DNA of 8,397 nucleotides from Planctomycetota bacterium (GTDB taxonomy: Bacteria; Planctomycetota; UBA1135). The position numbers were made by a program, and so were the translations under genes. Below the pieces are notes generated by a model. The model saw only the letters and a program-made list of their open reading frames with translations, made no database searches and was not told where the DNA came from. The stretch spans positions 1 through 8,397 of the forward strand of contig JAQWRF010000337.1 of NCBI GenBank assembly GCA_029243845.1, given 5' to 3'. Positions 1 through 6,725 of the stretch are shown here, in pieces (the stretch's first letter is position 1; each line of letters begins with the position of its first letter).

Positions 1-2229
1 TCTAAAGGTTTATCACAACGCATCGAGCACTTTGAAGAATTTGTTTTATCTGGGCCGACCGCGCCCGTCACAACTGTCGATGAGCTCAACGAAATAATGA
101 AAGAGTGGCTGCTGCGGTTGCGCGACCAAGCAATCGGCAAAGAGTCTCCTGAAGATGACTTGCTCGCATTTGCGGATAAAGCCCTCGAGCGCGGCGAATC
201 TGATTTGGCCCTTGAACTTCTAGAAGAGGCGATACTTTACGCACCTGATAACATTGAAGCACAGTGGGAGCTAGCACAGTTGCTACTCGAACTAGAGCTC
301 GAAGATCGCGCCGCCGCAATGTACGCGAAATTCGCCAACGAAGTTGCACTACGCGGAATCGACGATGAACCACGCCTAGAGAAAGCTCTGCTCATGATGC
401 AAGAACTAGACCCCATGTTTAAGAAGCACAAAAAACTGCAACTTGAATTAGAGGAACAAGGGCTAGAGCTAGCGCATAAATACTATGATCAGAAAATGTA
501 CCGCATGGCAATGGAAATCACTAGGCGCATGTCCGCTTCGTGGTCCATGCCGGACGCCATGGCCTTCTACACGAAGATCGCGGTAGAAACGGGCATCAGC
601 CTTGCACGCTGGAAGGTCGCATATAACGAGATGAGTCTCGATGGCTGGCGCAGTCAGGGCGAGAAGAAATATTATCGAGCCTATGGCAAGATGATTGAAG
701 CAGCGATTGTAAATGATGAGACGATTGCGATGACTGGCGGCGATTTGCAAACACAGGCCCTGATTTACGACACTTCCATTAGTTCTGACTTTTCGCTTGA
801 AACCGAAATCAAGTTTAGCAATTTAGATCCGGGCATGCTCGGTCTTTGTTTCGGCTACAAAGATTCGAAAAACACTCAGGTCGTGATGCTGCACCGCAAA
901 GGCTCGCTCGAAGTCAAAACACAAGTGGGTGGCGCCTGGATACCGCGTGATAAAGACAACATACAGCTCGGCAATACTTGGCATAAGTTACGCATCGATG
1001 TTGTCACTCAAGTCGGGCCCAAGGCTTTGGTCGACATTTACTTTGATGACAAATACTTGCGCACCGTGAAAATGTCGCGCGATGCTGTACGTGGATCCTT
1101 TGGCTTGTTCACCACTACCGGCAATGGCGCCTATCGTCATATTCGCATGCTGCGCCGTGATGCTCATGACCCTGCCGCGCGTATTGAGCGCCAACTTACA
1201 CTGGAGAAACGTCTCTCTGATCCAGAAGCACGCGCACCCGGTGTTTTCCAAGGCTTAACTCCACCGAATATCAATGCATTCGAAGGTGATTGGATTCAAG
1301 GCGAGGCTATTGACCTCAAGGATCGTCAGGGCGCTATTACCGTCATTGCGTTTTGGACTGCTCATCAAGACGAAATTATCCCGACGGCAGCTTACTATTC
1401 GATGCTGGCGGAAAAATACCGGAAGTATGGACTCAAATTAATTTGTGTTTGCACTAATCAGCCGCACACTGCGCAGCAGGTACTAGATTGGGTGGCGAAG
1501 CACCCCCTTCATGACATCTCGTTGTATTACGACACGCAATACAAAATTTACCCAGCATACAACATCGGCAATGGCGGCCTTGATATCCCGCGTATTTTAG
1601 TTTTAGATGTCGACGGAAAAGTTTACTGGGAAGGTGATCCTAATCTGCCACTCACGCGTGGATGGGACCCAGAGGCCCCCGTCCTGACTCCGGTCGATAC
1701 GATTATTGAAGAGTTGATTGCTGATCGCAAAATGCGAGAAATTTTAAAGTTCACAACTGGCTTAGTGAAGGCTGAAGCATTCTTCGAGCAAAGAGAATGG
1801 GCTGCGGCTCTTGAGGCCATCATGCCATTAGCTGAGCTAGACGCCGATTACTCTCCATTGGTGCGCAAAGCCCGCCTATTGGTTGATAACGTTGAAGCTG
1901 AGGGTGCCTCTTTGCCTGACCGCGCCGCACAGCTCATTGACGATGGTTATCCCCTACAAGCACAACAACTTCTCACGACTCTAGTCGAAGAGTTTGCGGG
2001 CACCGCAATCGCTGACGACTTAGGCGCACCGCGAAAGCGCAAGCTTGAGCGGAGTAATCTTTATCGTACTGCCAAATCAAATATGCGTAAACTCGAAAAA
2101 GCGTTGCAACATATCGAGGGCGGACGCCCAGCTGATGCGCGCGAAATCTTGCGTAAAATGAAAGACGCGCAAACCTGCACTGAAATTGCAGAATTTGCGC
2201 GTGAGCTCGAAAAGCGTTTAGGCTTATAG
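1..2229 (+). CDS. TPR / ConA-LamG-like / thioredoxin-fold multidomain protein, 5'-partial
   Basis: Function is not known. The first ATG in the window is at 97 (710 residues from there), but the frame is open to base 1 with protein-like sequence and no convincing ribosome site before 97. I therefore treat it as continuing past the left edge. Counting from ATG 97: residues ~20-170 are helical with degenerate TPR repeats (ALERGESDLALELLEEA, then APDN). Residues ~205-355 resemble a ConA-like/LamG (DUF1080-type) beta sandwich (DFSLETEIKF, WHKLRIDV, YFDDKYL, GSFGLFTT). Residues ~385-520 resemble a TlpA/AhpC-type thioredoxin fold, with VIAFW where the active site should follow and a retained cis-Pro motif (DIPRILVLDVDGKVYWEGDP). 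Residues ~530-710 are again helical and TPR-like. The redox CxxC is absent (FWTAHQDE), so thiol oxidoreductase activity is unlikely. A scaffold or ligand-binding role is inference. The gene converges on lat, overlapping it by 6 bp. Confidence 0.8.
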   Translation, partial: SKGLSQRIEHFEEFVLSGPTAPVTTVDELNEIMKEWLLRLRDQAIGKESPEDDLLAFADKALERGESDLALELLEEAILYAPDNIEAQWELAQLLLELELEDRAAAMYAKFANEVALRGIDDEPRLEKALLMMQELDPMFKKHKKLQLELEEQGLELAHKYYDQKMYRMAMEITRRMSASWSMPDAMAFYTKIAVETGISLARWKVAYNEMSLDGWRSQGEKKYYRAYGKMIEAAIVNDETIAMTGGDLQTQALIYDTSISSDFSLETEIKFSNLDPGMLGLCFGYKDSKNTQVVMLHRKGSLEVKTQVGGAWIPRDKDNIQLGNTWHKLRIDVVTQVGPKALVDIYFDDKYLRTVKMSRDAVRGSFGLFTTTGNGAYRHIRMLRRDAHDPAARIERQLTLEKRLSDPEARAPGVFQGLTPPNINAFEGDWIQGEAIDLKDRQGAITVIAFWTAHQDEIIPTAAYYSMLAEKYRKYGLKLICVCTNQPHTAQQVLDWVAKHPLHDISLYYDTQYKIYPAYNIGNGGLDIPRILVLDVDGKVYWEGDPNLPLTRGWDPEAPVLTPVDTIIEELIADRKMREILKFTTGLVKAEAFFEQREWAAALEAIMPLAELDADYSPLVRKARLLVDNVEAEGASLPDRAAQLIDDGYPLQAQQLLTTLVEEFAGTAIADDLGAPRKRKLERSNLYRTAKSNMRKLEKALQHIEGGRPADAREILRKMKDAQTCTEIAEFARELEKRLGL

Positions 2230-3543
2230 AGTTTTCAGAGAGGCTTCGGTAATTTCGAGGGCCCTAGAAACGTCGTCGTTGGTTATCGCAAGATGCGGAC
2301 GGAAGCGCACAGTGCGTTCACCTGAACTGAGACCAATCATGCCATTTTCGAACATAGCGCCAAGAACCTTATCGCGCGTCTCAGCGTTTGGAGTATCGAA
2401 TGCCATAATCAAGCCTTTACCTCGAACATTGTCAATCATGTCAAAGCTTGCAGCCATTTGCGTCATTTCTGTCAACCACTTATCGCCCTGGTCAGCAGCG
2501 TTGTCACAGAGCGAATCATTCTTGATTGTTTCAAGAATTTTTGTTGCGCGAACCATGTCAACCAAGTTACCGCCCCATGTAGAGTTGATACGACTTGACA
2601 TTTCAAAGCAGTTATTCGGGACCTCATCAATGCGTGGACCAGCCATGATGCCACACTGCTGTGACTTCTTACCAAAGCTGAAAATATCTGGTGTAATACC
2701 GTAGTGCTGGAAAGCCCAAGGCTTACCCGAGCCAAAGTAACCGGTTTGAACTTCGTCACACAGGAACAGGCAATCGTATTTTTCACAACGCGCTTGCAAG
2801 CCTTGCAAGAATTCTGGGCGGAAGTGACGATCGCCACCTTCACACTGAATAGTCTCTATCAAAATAGCGGCAATATCATCGCCATGCTGAGCGAAAGCGC
2901 CATCGATAGCAGCGAAACACGCGTCTTCCTCAGCGACATGGGCGACCATTTCGGAATCCGTCATCGGAAACTTCAAGCACGGCGCACTGATGCGTGGCCA
3001 GTCAAACTTCGGGAAGTAATCAACCTTGTCAGGTATGGTGTTCGTCAACGACAAGGTGTAACCAGAGCGACCGTGAAACGCCTTTTCGAAGTGTAGGATT
3101 TTAGTACCGACGTCGGCGTCAATACCTTTGGCGCGATTACGACGCACCTTCCAGTCAAAAGCCACCTTAAGAGCATTCTCGACAGCCAAGGCACCGCCTT
3201 CCACGAAGAACATGTGCTTATAACCTTCAGGGACCGCCATCTCGCCCATAGCCTCTACGTAACGCGCCATTTCGACCGTGTACAAGTCAGAGTTTGCTGG
3301 GCGGTTAGCCACCACACCGTGGACCGACTCTAGCCAGGTCTTATCGGTGAGTGATGGGTGATTCCAGCCAAGTGGAGTTGAGCCAAAGCAGCCGAAGAAG
3401 TCTAAAAAGTCTTTACCGCTGCGACTATCATGCAATATTGCGCCTGATGATTTGTCGAGATCAAGGACCAAATCATAGCCATCGACGAGAATCCACTTAG
3501 CCAAGCTGTCATGGACGGATTTTGAATCAAGTGTAGTGCTCAT
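2224..3543 (-). CDS. lat: L-lysine 6-aminotransferase (LAT), PLP-dependent
   Basis: Transfers the epsilon-amino group of L-lysine to 2-oxoglutarate, giving 2-aminoadipate 6-semialdehyde (which cyclises to piperideine-6-carboxylate) and glutamate; cytosolic lysine catabolism. It is a class III aminotransferase of 439 residues, close to the family length. From memory it matches mycobacterial LAT along its whole length: VDGYDLVLDL near residue 20, NSDLYTVEMARYVE (84-97), FFVEGGALAVENALK (112-126), FHGRSGYTLSLTN (156-168), PKFDWPRI (178-185), EGGDRHFRPEF (235-245), DEVQTG (263-268), FGKK with Lys292 as the expected Schiff-base lysine, NSTWGGN (320-326) and TVRFRP (411-416). Glu235 aligns with the Glu243 switch residue described for the M. 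tuberculosis enzyme. I chose ATG 3543; a longer in-frame reading from TTG 3564 adds seven residues (starting MRVRCPL) but has no ribosome site. No lysine-pathway partner is adjacent. The stop overlaps that of the first gene. Family call is firm; substrate is well supported by the LAT-type motifs. Confidence 0.93.
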   Translation of the reverse strand: MSTTLDSKSVHDSLAKWILVDGYDLVLDLDKSSGAILHDSRSGKDFLDFFGCFGSTPLGWNHPSLTDKTWLESVHGVVANRPANSDLYTVEMARYVEAMGEMAVPEGYKHMFFVEGGALAVENALKVAFDWKVRRNRAKGIDADVGTKILHFEKAFHGRSGYTLSLTNTIPDKVDYFPKFDWPRISAPCLKFPMTDSEMVAHVAEEDACFAAIDGAFAQHGDDIAAILIETIQCEGGDRHFRPEFLQGLQARCEKYDCLFLCDEVQTGYFGSGKPWAFQHYGITPDIFSFGKKSQQCGIMAGPRIDEVPNNCFEMSSRINSTWGGNLVDMVRATKILETIKNDSLCDNAADQGDKWLTEMTQMAASFDMIDNVRGKGLIMAFDTPNAETRDKVLGAMFENGMIGLSSGERTVRFRPHLAITNDDVSRALEITEASLKTL

Positions 3544-3585
3544 AAGCGGACATCTTACCCTCAACTGCCGTAAAACCCAAGTAAA

Positions 3586-3601
3586 AAGGCTCTAGAGCGT
3601 T
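3586..3601. promoter_or_regulatory. Palindrome between divergent lat and rnpA, candidate operator
   Basis: A perfect 10 bp palindrome, GCTCTAGAGC (3589-3598), is flanked by a mismatched G/G pair and then AA/TT, so 14 of 16 positions are symmetric. It lies in the only real intergenic region of the window (3544-3614, 71 bp) between divergently read genes. A dimeric regulator site is the obvious reading, but a 10 bp palindrome can arise by chance and no second copy was noticed in this window. Confidence 0.3.
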
Positions 3602-3606
3602 AAAAT
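3601..3606 (+). promoter_or_regulatory. Possible -10 box for the rnpA operon
   Basis: TAAAAT lies directly 3' of the palindrome and 9 bases before the rnpA ATG. It matches the TATAAT consensus at five of six positions, but the region 17 bp upstream (CAAGTA, 3578-3583) is a poor -35 box. If it is used, transcription would begin within a few bases of the start codon, giving a nearly leaderless message. This is consistent with the poor ribosome site in front of rnpA. Tentative. Confidence 0.22.
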
Positions 3607-3614
3607 GGTGGCAC

Positions 3615-3989
3615 ATGACTTCCGCCGACTCCAATCTGTGTTTGCCGCGTAACGTGCAGTTACGCAGCAAGAGCGAGTACTCCCATGTTTACGCTAATGG
3701 CGTACGCATTCGTGGGAAGTATCTGCGCATTGTGGCTGCGAAAAGTCCGCAAGACCTTGGAGCGCGCATGGGACTTTCCGTTAGCGCCAAGTTCGAGAAG
3801 TCGGCGGTTAAACGCAATCGCGTGCGTCGGGTTTTGCGTGCAGCATTTCGTCTGCAGCGACAGTCTTTACCTGAGTTTGATCTAGTGGTAATACCTACTC
3901 GCAACAACCTCAGTTATCGTACGCCAATCATTGAACAGGAACTCGTCGAGCTGTGTGCTAAGGCCGTGGCCCAGTTTTCAAAGGACTGA
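3615..3989 (+). CDS. rnpA: Ribonuclease P protein component
   Basis: Small basic protein that binds the RNase P RNA and helps it cleave 5' leaders from precursor tRNAs. The 124 residues fit the family length. Residues 11-30 carry the usual opening ([20 protein letters not shown]). The central cleft strand and RNR motif are clear at ~52-79 (MGLSVSAKF, then [16 protein letters not shown]). The C-terminal strand LVVIPTRNN follows at ~90-98. ATG 3615 is the only sensible start: no in-frame alternative exists before the stop codon at 3582-3584. Only a poor GGTGG sits 3 bases upstream of it. The stop shares one base with the yidD start (TGATG), suggesting translational coupling. rpmH, the common upstream partner, is absent: there are only 71 bp before divergent lat. 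Confidence 0.96.
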   Translation: MTSADSNLCLPRNVQLRSKSEYSHVYANGVRIRGKYLRIVAAKSPQDLGARMGLSVSAKFEKSAVKRNRVRRVLRAAFRLQRQSLPEFDLVVIPTRNNLSYRTPIIEQELVELCAKAVAQFSKD

Positions 3990-4216
3990 TGCTCGCTTAC
4001 ATCGTTTCCCTGCCGATTCGCGCCTACCGCAAATTCCTTAGCCCGATGCTTGGGCCATCCAAATGTAGATTCGAACCTACATGTTCGCATTACGGACTCG
4101 AAGCGCTTAAAATACATGGCGCATTCAAGGGCTTTTCCCTTATGACATGGAGAATTCTCCGATGCCATCCATTCTGCAAAGGCGGATTTGATCCCGTCCC
4201 ACTAAAAAAGAAATGA
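3989..4216 (+). CDS. yidD: Membrane protein insertion efficiency factor YidD
   Basis: Small (75 residues) membrane-associated protein that assists YidC-dependent insertion of inner-membrane proteins. The full signature is visible: an N-terminal amphipathic/hydrophobic helix ([19 protein letters not shown]), then [19 protein letters not shown] (26-44), [16 protein letters not shown] (47-62) and GGFDPVP (65-71). The conserved cysteines in the CRFxPTCS and RCHP motifs are present. The start overlaps the rnpA stop (TGATG), with AAGGA only three bases upstream, so coupling to rnpA translation is likely. The stop overlaps the next start (ATGA). The rnpA-yidD order is the classical one, but the following gene is a propeller protein rather than yidC. 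Confidence 0.96.
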   Translation: MLAYIVSLPIRAYRKFLSPMLGPSKCRFEPTCSHYGLEALKIHGAFKGFSLMTWRILRCHPFCKGGFDPVPLKKK

Positions 4217-5319
4217 TTTCAGTCTTACTCCTCTCTGCTCTTCTCCAACACCCAAGCGCTTCGGAGCCACCCGTGGCTGTGCCTCAACCGTTGTCGGCGA
4301 AACAAGAGTTTGCTTTGCCAGCTCGCGAAGATTTGCGTTACGACGGCGAGTATTATTTTGGCGCGATCCGCCGCTTGTCTACGGATGGCGAAAATGCCGA
4401 AGGGTATTTCTCTTGGGGCGGCACACGCATCACCTATCAAGCGACATTCGGTGATCGCGCCTGTGACCAAATCTATGAGCTCGATTTGTTGAGTGGCGCG
4501 CGGCGCATGGTCTCAACGGGCACTGGTCGCACGACATGTTCCTACTTCATGGGTGGCGATGACAAAATCATTTTTGCTTCCACACATGGTTTCGCTGAAG
4601 ACTGCTTACCACCGGCTGATCGCTCAAAGGGTTACGTCTGGAAGATCTACCCGCAATTCGATTTATATGTGCGCGACCTAGATTCATGGGAACTCACCCC
4701 GCTCGTGCCACACGATGGTTACGATGCCGAAGCCGTGGTTTCTCCTGATGGTGAGCATATCGTTTTTACCTCGCGTCGCTCCGGCGACCTTGAAATATTC
4801 ATTATGGATGCTGACGGATCAAATCTAACGCAACTAACGGATGAACTAGGCTACGATGGCGGACCTTTCTTTAGCGCAGACTCACAAAAGATTGTTTATC
4901 GTTCTTATTACCCCGAGACGGAAGCAGAAGCGAAACACTACCGCGACTTACTCGCGCGTGATTCTATTGAGCCTATGAACCTACAAATCCGTACTATGAA
5001 TGTCGATGGCTCGAACAAGTTCCAGGTGACGCATAACGAAGCGGCGAACTTTGGTCCTTACTGGCATCCAGATGGCGAACGTATCATCTATTGCTCAAAT
5101 CAAGAAAGCGAGACCGGCCGTGACTTTGATTTGTTCATGGTCAATGCCGACGGCAGCGATAACCACCGCGTCACATTCTGCCCATCATTCGATGGCTTTC
5201 CAATGTTTAGCCACGATGGGCGCAACTTGATTTTCTCAAGTAACCGTAATGCCAGCAAGCGCGGCGACACCAACATGTTCATGGCGGAGTGGCTAGACGA
5301 TGCGCGTCCTGCGAAGTAG
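4213..5319 (+). CDS. PD40 / TolB-like beta-propeller protein, probably exported
   Basis: Exact role unknown. The 368-residue protein is built of WD40-like PD40 repeats: strong copies at ~177-209 ([20 protein letters not shown], then [12 protein letters not shown]), ~218-274, ~282-322 ([12 protein letters not shown]) and ~331-360 ([15 protein letters not shown]), with weaker blades at ~65-100 and ~115-165. About six blades would close a TolB-like propeller. Residues ~231-254 ([20 protein letters not shown]) form an insert that I know from a recurrent family of exported PD40 proteins. The N-terminus, [19 protein letters not shown], is a short hydrophobic stretch with no Lys or Arg; no upstream start codon exists before the TGA at 4189, so a Sec signal is plausible but atypical. 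There is no lipobox Cys. It is translationally coupled to yidD by ATGA. Extracytoplasmic binding or scaffolding is inference; no catalytic domain is seen. Confidence 0.85.
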   Translation: MISVLLLSALLQHPSASEPPVAVPQPLSAKQEFALPAREDLRYDGEYYFGAIRRLSTDGENAEGYFSWGGTRITYQATFGDRACDQIYELDLLSGARRMVSTGTGRTTCSYFMGGDDKIIFASTHGFAEDCLPPADRSKGYVWKIYPQFDLYVRDLDSWELTPLVPHDGYDAEAVVSPDGEHIVFTSRRSGDLEIFIMDADGSNLTQLTDELGYDGGPFFSADSQKIVYRSYYPETEAEAKHYRDLLARDSIEPMNLQIRTMNVDGSNKFQVTHNEAANFGPYWHPDGERIIYCSNQESETGRDFDLFMVNADGSDNHRVTFCPSFDGFPMFSHDGRNLIFSSNRNASKRGDTNMFMAEWLDDARPAK

Positions 5320-5323
5320 TTAA

Positions 5324-6313
5324 CTAGCGCAATCCGCAAGCATACAAAGCCCGGTCACGAACTTCTTGTGCCCGGGCTCTTGCTTTGGCAGCGCCCGCAG
5401 CAAGTATTTCGTCAACGACTGATGGCGTAGCCAGTAGCTCTAAACGCTTCTCACGCGCTTCAGCAAAGTGCTCTTCGATAGCATCTTTAAGGCGCATCTT
5501 TAAGTGTCCATACCCTGGCGCACTCTCTCCACCCTTCTCCACCTGTGACTTCCAGTCACTAAGTTCGTCGGCATCCAAAAACAACGCCAATAAATCGAAA
5601 AGGAATAACTCGCTAGGATCTTTCGGCTCTTCTGGCGGACGACTGTCCGTCACTATTTTGCCAACACGTTTCTTTAGAGCCTTACCTTCTTCGAAAATCC
5701 AGATGTCATTGCCATATGACTTTGACATTTTTTGCCCATCTATCCCCGGCACTTTTTGCATGGTTTCGGATTTCTCAAGCAACATTTCAGGACGCTTAAA
5801 AACCTCTGTTTTGTAATTCTGGTTAAAGTAACCAGCCATGTCTTGAGCCATCTCAACGTGCTGAACTTGGTCTTTGCCGACGGGCACCAAATCGGAGTCG
5901 TACGCCAAAATGTCGGCGGCCATCAGCATGGGGTACGTAAACAAACCAACATTCGGCTTCGCACCATTCGCAATCTTATCTTTATAGGAGTGTGCGCGCT
6001 CGAGCAAACCCATTCCGGTTACAGTCGACAAAAGCCACTGAATCTCAGTCACTTCAGGGACATCAGACTGACGCCACAGCACCGCTTTTTCCGGATCTAA
6101 GCCACAAGCCAAATACGTGATCGCGGTTTCGCGCACCAACTCACGCAACTTATCTGCATCGCGCAAAGAAGTTAACGAATGGTAGTCGGCAATAAAGTAA
6201 AAATGCTCGCCATCTTGCTCGCTTAAAGCTATTTGTTGGCGAATCGCACCGAAGTAATTGCCTAAGTGCAGTAAGCCACTTGGCTGAATACCAGAGAGAT
6301 ATGTTTTTGTCAT
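5324..6313 (-). CDS. trpS: Tryptophanyl-tRNA synthetase
   Basis: Class I aminoacyl-tRNA synthetase that charges tRNA-Trp with tryptophan using ATP, in the cytoplasm. The 329 residues match the compact bacterial form. The HIGH-type signature is GIQPSGLLHLGNYFGA (8-23, HLGN at 16-19). The tryptophan/dimer region contains ADYHSLTSL (42-50) and TYPMLMAADILAY (126-138). VPVGKDQVQHVEMAQDMA lies at 143-160. The KMSKS loop is intact (GQKMSKSYGN, 193-202). The C-terminal helical domain, thought to bind the anticodon, runs from ~205 to the end. ATG 6313 overlaps the osmC-family stop as TAATG, with GGAAG very close upstream, so it is probably translated by coupling. It is the last gene of the thiC-osmC-trpS run and ends 4 bp from the convergent propeller gene. 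Confidence 0.97.
   Translation of the reverse strand: MTKTYLSGIQPSGLLHLGNYFGAIRQQIALSEQDGEHFYFIADYHSLTSLRDADKLRELVRETAITYLACGLDPEKAVLWRQSDVPEVTEIQWLLSTVTGMGLLERAHSYKDKIANGAKPNVGLFTYPMLMAADILAYDSDLVPVGKDQVQHVEMAQDMAGYFNQNYKTEVFKRPEMLLEKSETMQKVPGIDGQKMSKSYGNDIWIFEEGKALKKRVGKIVTDSRPPEEPKDPSELFLFDLLALFLDADELSDWKSQVEKGGESAPGYGHLKMRLKDAIEEHFAEAREKRLELLATPSVVDEILAAGAAKARARAQEVRDRALYACGLR
5348..5378 (+). terminator. Strong hairpin just past the propeller gene, candidate operon terminator
   Basis: AGCCCGG (5348-5354) pairs perfectly with CCGGGCT (5372-5378). Beyond a single T/C mismatch, CAC/GTG and two further pairs extend the stem around a short loop. It begins 29 bases after the stop of the + strand operon and lies wholly inside the antisense of the last trpS codons. 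The bases after it (CTCTTGCTTT) are only moderately T-rich, so intrinsic termination is possible but not certain. For the - strand it would act before the trpS stop codon, so it is unlikely to serve trpS. Confidence 0.4.
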
Positions 6314-6723
6314 TACTTCCAGTGAAAGTTAATTCTAAGGTCAATGTCAGGATGCACCGATTGCTTGACTGGGCATGTCTCGGCTGCCCTAACCAAACGA
6401 TCTTTATATTTATCTTCAATGGGTTGCCCCATATAAATGTCTACGGGCAAGCGTCCGATACGACGTACCGGTTCAGCGACCATGTGTTTTTCTACTTTAA
6501 CAGTGGTACCTTCGAGGCTAATGCCATGACGGTCAGCAACAATGCCAAGCAAAGTTAAAGTACAGGTGCCAAGTGCAGTCGCCACTAAGTCGGTCGGTGA
6601 GAAATGAGCGCCCTTGCCATGATTGTCGACAGGGGCATCGGTGATTACATGACATTGAGACGGCCCATGAATAGCTTTGCAGCGCAATTGTCCTTCGTAA
6701 GCTATTTCTACGCTAACACTCAT
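6313..6723 (-). CDS. OsmC/Ohr-family protein
   Basis: Member of the OsmC/Ohr fold, whose studied members reduce organic or fatty-acid hydroperoxides with a thiol cofactor. The 136 residues are the normal length. The two family cysteines are present and well placed: Cys54 in ALGTCTLTLLGIVADRHGI (on the long central helix) and Cys117 in AAETCPVKQSVHPDI. The FSPTDLVATALGTC block (41-54) is the usual helix-leading motif of the general OsmC/YhfA-like subgroup, so I do not call it Ohr or OsmC proper; the substrate is unknown. It sits 2 bp after thiC and overlaps trpS by one base. Its own Shine-Dalgarno site lies inside the end of thiC. Confidence 0.92.
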   Translation of the reverse strand: MSVSVEIAYEGQLRCKAIHGPSQCHVITDAPVDNHGKGAHFSPTDLVATALGTCTLTLLGIVADRHGISLEGTTVKVEKHMVAEPVRRIGRLPVDIYMGQPIEDKYKDRLVRAAETCPVKQSVHPDIDLRINFHWK

Positions 6724-6725
6724 GC

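Noticed and set aside
2258..2265. 8 bp palindrome AGGGCCCT
   Set aside because: It lies inside lat coding sequence, is short, and has no flanking symmetry or T-tract; chance is sufficient.
2279..3096. Two successive + strand open frames of 141 and 130 codons
   Set aside because: Both are antisense to the well-supported lat gene and their translations look unlike any protein family.
3541..3564. TTG at 3564 as the lat start
   Set aside because: It adds MRVRCPL with no upstream ribosome site, whereas MSTTLDSK from ATG 3543 gives the expected family length and N-terminus.
5225..5241. Hairpin ACTTGA / TCAAGT as a trpS terminator
   Set aside because: The six-pair stem is AT-rich, lies about 85 bases past the trpS stop within the propeller gene, and has no T-tract on the - strand side.
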